DNA of 64,000 nucleotides from Aquilaria yunnanensis (lineage: Eukaryota; Streptophyta; Magnoliopsida; Malvales; Thymelaeaceae). A model generated the notes under the pieces. The model did no database searches, had not been told where the DNA came from, and worked only from the letters and a program-made list of their open reading frames with translations. Numbering within the stretch: the first letter of the stretch is position 1; every line of letters begins with the position of its first letter. Positions 55,258 through 64,000 of the stretch are shown piece by piece. The DNA is taken from NCBI GenBank assembly GCA_039654915.1, contig CM077593.1, positions 33,512,501 to 33,576,500 on the forward strand. The letters run 5' to 3'. The translations under genes were made by a program, and so were the position numbers.

Positions 55258-57836
55258 TGTTAGGACCACCCCTCAGTACTTGGCTTTGGCCAAGAATATA
55301 GAGAATACACCAATTAAAAATGAGGGACAGGACTAAAAATGTGAATGGGAGTGTATGTGCAAGGCCAGGACAGTGTGGGTCCAAATTGCACATGAAATAT
55401 TAAGACTATGGTGTCTTTGGCATGAAATAAAGTTTGAGGACCAAATTGTATGCTTAACCTAGTGTTACAAGTGAAACTATGGAGCTTAAACAAGCAAAAA
55501 TTAACCATGCAAATTAATACAAGGGCTAGTGGAGCATTAGCCACTTTCTTGGACATGTGGCATAATCGGTCATGTTTGTCTCCCACTAATAATCATGCCA
55601 TGCTTCATTGTTTTCATAATACTCCATTATCTTGGAGACTTAGCCAAAATGTGCATAAGAAAATTGGCCATTTTCGGTCATTTAAGTTATACTTGGCAAT
55701 GTAGGCCAAGAAACAAAGTTAGTGCCGAAATGAATATGTGTTTTAGTAACTAAAAGTCATGGATTATTGATGGGCTAAGAGAGCCATGCAATTTAGTTCA
55801 AGGCCGAGAGTGGCATTAAGCCATTTTTTAGTACAAGTGGCTATAACCGGTTAAGCATGATTCCACTTAGTAAATTAAAAAACTAGTTTCGGCAAAAGCC
55901 TTCTCATTTGTGTCTTGACCGAGGCATTGAGAACTTGTGTTGTTCTTGAAGAGCTATTGAAGGTTTTTGCCGAAACCATGGCCATTTGTTGAAGATTGGA
56001 GCTTGGAAGCAAGAATCAAGCTTGTCTTCCTTGCTTTCGGCCTAAGGTTGCTGCTGTGTTCTTGTTGGTTTAAAGAGAGAATGAAAGCTTGAAAATGTAA
56101 TCAAGCTTGGATTCAAAAGAAGTGAAGGAAGGATTGAAGTTCACCCTCGGTCTTGAAGAGTTCAAGCAAAATCGAGACCATTCAAGCTCAAAATTGAGGT
56201 AGGGTTCATGTTCTACTTGAATGCTTGGTAATAATTCCATGAACAAGTAGCTAGAGCTGCTAAGTGATGGTTACACAATGCTAGATGATCTTAGTAAGCT
56301 TGATGGCATATAGTGGAAATTTGGACATACATGGTTTGATTAGCTAATCAATATAAAGGCAAGTGTTAGAGTTATAGTGAGAATGGCCAACTTACTATAT
56401 AACTCGGAGCTCTCGGGGAATGGGTGGTACAAATGAGGAGGAGAAGTGGAATTTAAAGCCTTGGAACACTTGTTAGCTTTTGGCCAAGAAGGACTTGTGG
56501 TTGTGTGTATGTGTTGCTTGCTTGTTTGATTGTTTGTGTGTGCTAACCCACTTTATGTTATGTTTAGAGTCATATATTGTTTCGGCTATCATGTGTATAC
56601 ATTGCATCTTGGTGTTTTAGTGTTTTTCTTGCAGGGAATTCAAGGAGCTTATGGAGGTTAAGCTTCAGGCTTGACCACATTGTCTCTTAATGAGATGTAT
56701 ACACATGAATCCTACAGAGTATCATTACTCACTGCCCATATTATTGTGTTTCAGGCAAGGATATAGAGCTTGATTGAGTGCTTGTGTTTGCTTGTGATTG
56801 TGCTAGGAAGTGAACATTGTTGTTGAGGTATGTTGCCAACTCGTTCTTGGCTTAGAATGGTATATAAGTGGACAAGTCTTATGATGATGGTTTCGGCCAT
56901 ACTTATGTTCCAAGTTTTGCAGGCTTGGTTAGTGGTGGGATTACTTCTAGGTGAGCAGGATAGATGTCTGGATGATTGCTTTGATTGTGGTCTTCACATT
57001 TATGACGATGAACATGGCAATAGGCCTAGTGTTGTAGTGTGTGCTCCTCTCTGGAACACTTAAGGTTCTTTTTGGAGAGTGAAGTTCTCGGGTTGTAAGC
57101 ATAATTTGGTAAACTTTGAACTTTGGTGAACCTTGGCATATGGCCAAGTTATGTGTACTCTATAGGCTAACTTTTGTTGTACATATGTGTACTCTCGGGT
57201 GCACCTGGGTTTTGTGGTACTTGGAGTACTTTTGTATGCCAAATTATGCTTGGTGGATGATGGTTTTGGACATGTAAATGGTGGATGCTTATGAGCCAAG
57301 TAAGACTTGTATGTATATGACTGATGGATGTGTTTGAATGGAAAACCTCTTATGTTCTAGCTTGGTCGAATGTTCATATGCATATGAAAGTTGGTTTTCA
57401 AACCTTAAAGACTTAGGTGTGCTTCTTTGTTGCCATGCGTGGTAGTACACTTGAAAAGGTCACACAACTTAGACACATATTACATGAGTGTATGCCTTGC
57501 TTGCATTGCAAGATTTCTTTTATGGCCTTGCTTGTTATGCAAGTTATCAATTACAGCCTTGCTTGTATTGCAAGTTAGTGGTAGTGGGCCTTGCTTCTGT
57601 TGCAAGTTAGTGGTAGTGGGCTTTGCTTCTGTTGCAAGTATTTGTTCTAATACTTTTAAAAGCCTCCAGGGCCACCTCCTAGGCCCATTAACTTAAGAAA
57701 ATAAGACTTAATGTCCATGTACACCAAGTTGGCTGAATTGAATTAAGATTGTTAACATCTAAACTACAACTTGTTGATAATCCCTGGGTAGATGTTGGGG
57801 TGTGTGCATGGGCTGGGGCCTATGTGGGGTGTGACA
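55258..57836 (+). mobile_element. 5' LTR of the Tekay-type element
   Basis: 2,579 bp, with TGTTAGGACC at the start and GGGGTGTGACA at the end. The first about 920 bp align with the 3' LTR start at 63074-64000, with a few dozen scattered changes and small indels. A 31-33-bp repeat array lies near its 3' end. Confidence 0.9.
57493..57640. repeat. Minisatellite (31-33 bp unit) in the Tekay LTR
   Basis: Five units beginning GCCTTGCTT(G/C)TNTTGCAAG; the last three share the GTTAGTGGTAGTGGGC filler. They lie about 200 bp before the LTR end, hence probably in the leader (R/U5) of the RNA. Confidence 0.85.
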
Positions 57837-57845
57837 GGCTTTGTT

Positions 57846-57857
57846 TGGTATTAGAGC
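57846..57857 (+). promoter_or_regulatory. Primer-binding site of the Tekay-type element
   Basis: TGGTATTAGAGC, one mismatch from TGGTATCAGAGC, which is complementary to the initiator Met-tRNA 3' end and is the usual site of chromoviruses. It lies 9 bp after the LTR end. Confidence 0.8.
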
Positions 57858-57975
57858 CTGAGGTTTTAATAGCTTCTGAATTAGAAGAATGCTTAGTCTA
57901 GACAAGTATCCCACCTAGGATTATATAAGACCTGTATTATTGAGCATATGTGAATATCTGCATGTAAAGTGCAGG

Positions 57976-59655
57976 ATGAGAACAAGAGGTAGGGAAAGAG
58001 AATCCTTGAGGGAAATAGAAGATATAACAGCCCACCTAGAGATGGCATGCATACAGAGGTGCCTGAGATACAGGCAGAGGCCAATGAGCCTAGTTTGGCC
58101 CAATAGCCAAACGCCAGGTTACAAGTACCTGGACCCAATAGAGAAAGGCAAGACAGGGTAGAATTAATGATGGAAACCCTGCAGGCAACTATGGCACAGA
58201 TTGTAGAGGGAATGAGATTCTTGGCTAGAGGCCAACCTCCAATACAGGAAGACCGAGAATAGATGAGAGCAGGGGAGAACTTTGAAGCAGAAGGCATAAG
58301 AGGAAGGAGAAGGCCTGGCAAAGAGCCAGTGGATCATGATCGGCACAGTAATAATGGAGGCAATCAGGAAGAGGAAAGAGATGAGCAGAGGAGACATCCC
58401 AGAGTTAGAAGACTAAGGTCAGAAGTCAGGCAGGAGCCCAAAACTGAGGAAGAAGAGGAGAGTCTAGACCTGGAAGAGCTGGATGCATATAGATACTCTA
58501 GAAGGACTGAACCTTCTACTGAGGAGACCACAGCAACAGGCAGGCCATCCAAGGATAGACCTAGAGGCCTGGAAGTGAGAGAAGAGAGACCCAGGAGAGG
58601 GGGACTCAAGGAGGGCCAGCTAGAGGGATTCCTGGCATTAAAACCTCTAATATTCAGAAGAGGATGTGACCCAGATGAGGTTGAGTTTTGGGTATATCAA
58701 GTTGAGAAAATTTTTGAGAGAATGGAGATCACATCCACTCAAAAAGTACTGCTAGCCACCTTCAGGCTAGAAGGGAATGCTGAACTCTGGTGGAGGGCAG
58801 TACGAAGAAACTACCAAGAGAGGAATCAGATGAGACCCCCAGTCAGGAGAAGGTCCATAAGATGGGCAAACTTTCTTCAGGTCTTCCACCAACAATATGT
58901 CAATGAAGCTCAAAAGGATCAAAAGCAGGTAGAATTTGATCAATTGGAGCAGGGGGATCTCAGTGTTCTAGAGTATGAGCAAAGATTCAACAGTCTAATT
59001 AGATATGCCCCACAGTATGATGGGCAAGAAGAATTAAGAACCAAGAGATTTATAAGAGGCTTGAGGCTTGAGGCCTGAGCTGAGACAAATTCTCAGAGAA
59101 GTAGAAGCCAGAGACTACTACTCTGTAATGCAAAGTGCCATTGCACTGGAGCAGGAGTTTAAAGAACAATCCAGGAGTGGCCCTGGAAGTGAAAATGGAA
59201 CCCAGAGAGGCTAACATCAAAAGAGGCTGAGAGAGGATGGGGACCCAAGTGGAGGAAGAAAGGGAAATAAGAAAGAAAAAGGACTACAATAGTATGGTCC
59301 TCAATGCCACACTTATGGGAAGTTCCATGGCAGTAAGCCATGTTTTAAGGCTTCCACTGGGTTTCACAAGTGTGAAGCACCAGACCATTAGCTTAGAGAC
59401 TGCCCAAGAAGGGGAGATGATAGGAAAATATTGGGAAGGTTCAATCCCAGAGGACAAGGAGGGCAGATACCAGTGCCCTAACTGAGGACCAATGTGCCTA
59501 ATCCAGGAGGGAGGCAGGCACAAAGGCCACCTCAGGAGCAGAGAAGGCCTAATGCACCCCCTAGTAGGGTGTTTCAGCTGTAGAATTCCAGAAAGGTGCA
59601 GGGAGCACCAGAGGCCGAGAATGCAGGCAAAGAGACTAGTTAATAGAGGACTAGC
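57976..59655 (+). pseudogene. gag relic of the Tekay-type element
   Basis: The ATG at 57976 (MRTRGRERESLREIEDI) starts the gag. The reading changes frame near 58110 and continues at 58263-59078 with FLALKPLIFRRGCDPDEVEF, VEKIFERMEITSTQK, LEGNAELWWRAV and YEQRFNSLIRYAPQY, which is the retrotransposon gag domain. After another shift at about 59078 a degenerate zinc-knuckle region follows (CHTYGKFHGSKPC, then HKCEAPDH..LRDC). There are several stops. The product would package the RNA; this copy is broken. Confidence 0.8.
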
Positions 59656-60084
59656 ATGAGGGCCCTAAAAGGTACCATTTACCTTAATGGCCATTTAGTA
59701 TCTGCATTATTTGATACTGGAGCTTCATTGTCTGTGATTTCTAATAGCTTGGTTAAGGCCATGGATCTAGAAGTAAAATATATGACAACCATGTACTTGG
59801 TTAAGACAATTGGCAATGAAGTTTTATTCACATACCACATGGTTGAAAACTGTGAAATCCAAATAGACAAGCTAAAACTGAGAACAGATCTCATAGTGCT
59901 AGACACATATGATTATAATGTGATTCTAGGTATGAACTGGTTAGGAGAGAATAAAGTAGTTATTGATTGTCATGCTAGACAATTGATAATGCCTGGTTGT
60001 ATACCATATGACTTAGATAATTCACTTGAGTTAGCTATGGATTATCAACTGGAAGTGTTGAAACTAGTAACTCTTAGAAAATGA
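59656..60084 (+). pseudogene. Aspartic protease domain of the Tekay-type element
   Basis: An open segment of 142 codons: GTIYLNGHLVSALFDTGASL with the D-T-G active site, then LIVLDTYDYNVILGMNWL and KVVIDCHARQLIM. This is a typical retropepsin core of chromoviruses with intact catalytic Asp. It ends in a stop at 60082-60084, and further stops lie between here and RT. Confidence 0.82.
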
Positions 60085-60195
60085 ACATGAATGCCTGGAA
60101 CTTAATGACCAGGAAACAGCAAATGAACTTAGGCAGATACCTATAGTTCAGGATTATCCAGAGGTCTTTCTTACAGACCTACCTGGATTGCCACC

Positions 60196-61480
60196 ATGAG
60201 GGAGGTGGAGTTTGAGATTAAACTAGTATCAGGAGTAGCACCAGTGTTTACTGCTCCATATAGGATGGCACTACCTGAAATGGTAGAGCTGAGAAATCAG
60301 TTAGATGAATTGCTTGAGAAAGGGTTCATCAGACCCAGTGTGTCTCCTTGGGGAACACCTGTGTTATTTGTGAAGAAGAAGGATGGAACCCTTAGATTCT
60401 GTATTGACTACAGAAAATTAAATGCATTGACCATAAAGAACAAATATCCCCTCCCAAGAATAGAAGATCTATTTGATCAGCTAAAAGGAGCAAAGGTGTT
60501 CTCCAAAATAAATCTGAGATCTGGATATTTCTAGTTAAGAGTGAGGGAGGAAGACATACCTAAGACTACTTTCAGAACTAGGTATGGACATTTTGAGTAT
60601 ATAGTAATGCCATTTGGGCTTACTAATGCACCTGCATTCTTTATGGATTTAATGCAAAGGGTGTTCAGAGCACACCTAGACCACTTTGTGGTGGTATTTA
60701 TAATGATATCTTGGTATATTCCAAGGATGAGGCAACTCATAAAGAACACCTGAAGATAGTGCTTGGCTTGCTCCAGGAACATAAGCTTTATGGAAAGCTA
60801 AGTAAGAGCAAATTTTGGACTCATGAAATTGGGTTCTTGGGTCATATAATAAATGGTCAAAGGTTGCTGTAGATCCTGAAAAGGTAAGGTCAATCCTGGA
60901 TTGGAAATAGCCCCAGAATGTGAGGGAAGTCAGGAGTTTCTTGGGGTTAGCTGGCTACTACAGAAGATTTGTACCCAAATTTTCTGTTATAGCAGCACCC
61001 ATGACCCAATTGATTAGAAAGAACCAGAAATTTGTCTGGCAAACCAAATGTGAGGAGAGTTTCCAAGAGCTTAAAAGGAGACTGACAACAGCTCCTGTGT
61101 TGGTCCTACCAGATCTTGAAAAAGAATATGAGGTGTATACTGATGCCTCTCATGTAGGACTAGGATGTGTTTTAATGCAAGAAAAGCAAGCCATTGCTTT
61201 TGGATCTAGATAACTAAGACCACATGAGAATAACCATCCAGTACATGACCTGGAATTAGCAGCAGTGGTCTTTGCCCTTAAGTAGTGGAGACACTATTTG
61301 CTTGGTAATAAATTCCAAGTTTTTACAGACCACAAAAGTCTCAAATACCTTTTTACTCAGAAGGATTTGAATATGAGACAAAGAAGGTGGTTGGAGTATT
61401 TGAAAGACTTTGACTATGTAATTGAATACACAGTTGGAAAAGCCAATGTAGTGGCTGATGCCCTAAGCAGAAACTATATT
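60196..61480 (+). pseudogene. Reverse transcriptase-RNase H region of the Tekay-type element
   Basis: RT motifs in order: [80 protein letters not shown]. The catalytic FIDD box is destroyed by a one-base loss at about 60702, after which the frame shifts. A TAG replaces Gln at 60532. Beyond, VREVRSFLGLAGYYRRFVP and the RNase H motif VYTDASHVGLGCVLMQEK (about 61134-61187), plus [18 protein letters not shown] and ADALSR, are readable with single stops at about 60910, 61211 and 61282. Confidence 0.85.
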
Positions 61481-63061
61481 GGAGGGCTCAAGGGTGGAGA
61501 AATAGAGAATAAGGCTGAGAGCCTTAGCCTTACTTGTTTGACATGTCAATGGCTAGCCTGGGAAGGTGAGCAGCTTAGTGTACTCACCATTACCCCAGAA
61601 TGGAAAGAGCTTATCAAAGAAGCTCAAACTAAAGATGAAAATATGAACCTAGTATCTGGTCAGAAAAAGGGAGAACTTTTCCAAGGTTTCTCCTATAAGC
61701 AAGGGATGCTGCACTTCCAGAATAGGCTATATGTGCCTGAAAAGGATGACCTAAGACTTCAAATTTTGGAAAAAGTTCACTCTAGTAAGTTGAGTATGCA
61801 TCCAGGAGCCACAAAGATGTATCATAACCTTAGGGCTTACTTTTGGTGGCCAAACATGAAGAGGGATATCAGTGCTCATGTAGCACAATGTGAGGTGTGC
61901 CAACAAGTAAAAGTTGAGCACCAGAAGCCAGGAGGGAAGCTTCAGAGCTTACCTATACCTGAAAGGAAATGGGGATCCATATCAATGGACTTTGTGGTGG
62001 GAATGCCACTAACTAGAAGAAAGCATGATGCCATATGGGTCATTGTAGACAGATTAACCAAGGCAACCTATTTCCTACCTATGAATCTCATTGATTCTTT
62101 GGATAAACTTGCTCAACTCTATATAAGGGAGATAGTGAGATTACATGGAGTGCCTGATGACATTGTGTCAGATAGGGATCCTAGGTTTGTTTCTAGGTTT
62201 TGGAAATTCCCACATCAGGCATTGGGCACAAAGCTCAAGTTTAGCTCTGCCTACCATCCACAAACGGATGGACAGACAGAAAGAACAATACAGAATCTGG
62301 AAGACATGCTGAGATGTTGTGTAATAGACTTCCAGGGTGAATGGGATGTACATCTCCCACTGGTAGAATTCTCCTACAACAATGGCTATCACTAAGTGAT
62401 AGGAATGGCCCCATATGAAGCTTTATATGGCAGGAGATGTATTGCTCCTCATTGCTGGCATCAACCAGAAGATAAATTAGAGTTGGGCCCAGACATTATT
62501 AAGGAGACTACAGAGAAAATAAAACTGATCCAAGCTAGGATCAAGGCTGCAAATGATAGGCAGCAGGCTTATGCCAACCTGAAAAAGAGAAGAGACCTGG
62601 AATTCCAGGAAGGAGATTGGGTGTGGCTTAAGGTATCTCCTATGAAAGAAGTTATAAGATTTGGGAAGAAGGGAAAGCTGGCACCTAGATATATTGTGCC
62701 ATATCAAATACTAGCCAAAGTTGGAAATGTAGCTTATTAGTTGGATTTGCCACCAGAACTTGGGAACATAAATGATGTATTTCATGTAAGCCTACTTAAG
62801 AAATATGTTCCAAGTTCTAAGTAGATAGAGATACCTACTAGTGTATCTGTGGCACCAAACCTTTCAAATGAGGAAATACCAATTCAGTTCCTGGTAAGAA
62901 ATACCAGGAAATTAAGAAGCAGGTGGATTTATATGATAAGAGTGCAATGGAGTAACCATACTCCTGAAGAGGCAACCTGGGAAGTAGAACAGGAAATTGC
63001 CAATAAGTACCGTCAGTTATATTCCAGATTGGTGAAGAATTTGGAGGACCAAATTCTTTAA
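61481..63061 (+). pseudogene. Integrase with chromodomain of the Tekay-type element
   Basis: One frame runs through 61298-63061, interrupted by stops at 62393, 62738 and 62821. Contents: H2C2 zinc segment ([18 protein letters not shown] then CEVCQQVK), catalytic core with [20 protein letters not shown] and [13 protein letters not shown] giving the D, D, E triad, a GPY/F-like tail (PRYIVPYQILAKVG), and a C-terminal chromodomain (62867-63010: RSRWIYMIRVQWSNHTPEEA, then TWEVEQEIANKY). Chromodomains guide integration into marked chromatin, a defining feature of this clade. Confidence 0.87.
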
Positions 63062-63073
63062 GGAGAGAGGAAT
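63062..63073 (+). promoter_or_regulatory. Polypurine tract of the Tekay-type element
   Basis: GGAGAGAGGAAT directly precedes the 3' LTR start TGTTAGGACC. Confidence 0.75.
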
Positions 63074-64000
63074 TGTTAGGACCACCCCTTAGTACTTGGC
63101 TTTGGCCAAGAATATAAAGAATACACCAATTAGAAATGAGGGACTGGACTAAAAATGTGAATGGGAGTGTATGTACAAGGCCAGGACAGTGTGGGTCCAA
63201 ATTGCACATGAAATATTAAGACTATGGTGTCTTTGGCATGAAATAAAGTTTGAGGACCAAATTGTACGCTTAACCTAGTGTTACAAGTGAAACTATGGAG
63301 CTTAAACAAGCAAAAATTAACCATGCAAATTAATACAAGGGCTAGTGTAGCATTAGGCACTTTATTGGACACATGGCATAACCGGTCATGTTTGTCTCCC
63401 ACTAATAATCATGCCATGCTCCATTGTCTTCATAATACTCCATTATCTTGGAGACTTAACCAAAATGTGCATAAGAAAATTGGCCATTTTCGGTCATTTT
63501 AAGTTATACTTGGCAATGTAGGCCAAGAAACAAAGTTAGTGCTGAAATGAATATGTGTTTTAGTAACTAAAAATGAAGTCATGGATTATTGATGGGCTAA
63601 GAGAGCCATGCAATTTAGTTCAAGGCCGAGAGTGGCATTAAGCCATTTTTTAGTGCAAGTGGCTATAACCGGTTAAGCATGATTCCACTTAGTAAATTAA
63701 AAAACTAGTTTCGGCCAAAGCCTTCTCATTTGTGTCTTGACCGAGGCATTGAGAACTTGTGTTGTTCTTGAAGAGCTATTGAAGGTTTTTGCCGAAACCA
63801 TGGCCATTTGTTGAAGATTGGAGCTTGGAAGCAAGAATCAAGCTTGTCTTCCTTGATTTCGGCCTAAGGTTGCTGCCGTGGTTTTGTTGGTTTAAAGAGA
63901 GAATGAAAGCTTGAAAATGTAATCAAGCTTGGATTCAAAGGAAGTGAAGGAAGGATTGAAGTTCACCCTCGGTCTTGAAGAGTTCAAGCAAAACCGAGAC
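63074..64000 (+). mobile_element. 3' LTR of the Tekay-type element (partial)
   Basis: Starts TGTTAGGACCACCCCTTAG and follows the 5' LTR sequence to the window end, with occasional substitutions (for example TTAG for CTAG-type changes) and a 4-bp insertion near 63570. About 1.65 kb of it should lie outside the window. Confidence 0.9.

Larger units (their letters stand above)
55258..64000 (+). mobile_element. Tekay/Del-type chromovirus (Ty3/gypsy), runs off the window
   Basis: 5' LTR (55258-57836), Met-tRNA-type primer site, gag, protease, RT, RNase H, integrase, chromodomain, polypurine tract, and the first 927 bp of the 3' LTR (from 63074). The LTR starts match closely (TGTTAGGACCACCCC in both), with scattered substitutions, so the element is moderately young, but all coding regions have stops or frameshifts. 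The chromodomain at the integrase C-terminus places it among chromoviruses. It inserted in an older LTR (53868-55257). Confidence 0.9.

Overview
The window is nuclear DNA of a eudicot flowering plant. The evidence is a five-exon FRIGIDA-like gene with GT/AG introns, a KNOX-like exon, a RABA-type Rab exon, TTTAGGG-type telomere-like DNA, and plant-specific Ty3/gypsy lineages (Tat, Tekay, Athila-like). It is a repeat-rich interval in which most of the DNA is nested transposable elements. I recognise one probably functional host gene. No tRNA or rRNA gene and no CRISPR array was seen.

Left part (1-16,030): the 3' end of a decayed LTR retrotransposon with its LTR (about 1,746-4,935). A 1,690-bp non-autonomous hAT element (1,956-3,645, 8-bp target duplication CTTACTAT) sits inside that LTR. 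Next come a degenerate telomere-repeat tract (5,358-5,815), a reverse-oriented solo LTR (6,331-8,781, 5-bp duplication CATCT), a CACTA-like end, an ATHILA-ORF1-like relic on the minus strand (12,987-9,693) split by another hAT-type element (10,887-12,479), and a Copia-like LTR relic on the minus strand (13,988-14,799).

Centre (16,031-43,072): three Tat-lineage Ty3/gypsy elements whose LTRs begin TGATA and whose primer sites start with a TGGCGCC-type sequence. The first (16,031-18,948) is broken and interrupted by the second (18,949-about 27,435). The integrase of the second is interrupted by a second copy of the same hAT family (24,718-26,277, duplication GCCACGGG), and this copy carries the first coding exon of a Rab GTPase gene. 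The second element breaks off into a decayed Ac-like hAT transposase gene (to 29,946). The third Tat element (31,836-42,958) has both LTRs and a TCTAT duplication. It lies inside a KNOX-like gene fragment, encodes gag-pol in one frame on the plus strand, and carries an apparently spliced antisense gene with its own TATA box. It also contains two long near-perfect palindromes.

Right part (43,073-64,000): a FRIGIDA-like-5 type gene (44,260-50,029, five exons, about 1,116 aa predicted) with a tRNA-derived SINE in its third intron. This is followed by LTR-like repeat DNA (50,871-53,867), another chromovirus-type LTR (53,868-55,257), and a Tekay/Del-type chromovirus (55,258 past the window end) with a complete 5' LTR, Met-tRNA-type primer site, gag, protease, RT, RNase H, integrase and chromodomain, all damaged by stops and frameshifts.

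The genes do not form a pathway. The structure is a nesting history: host fragments and old LTRs were invaded by Tat elements, which were invaded by hATs, while the FRIGIDA-like gene stayed open. All comparisons were made by eye; splice sites, element borders and family names are predictions.
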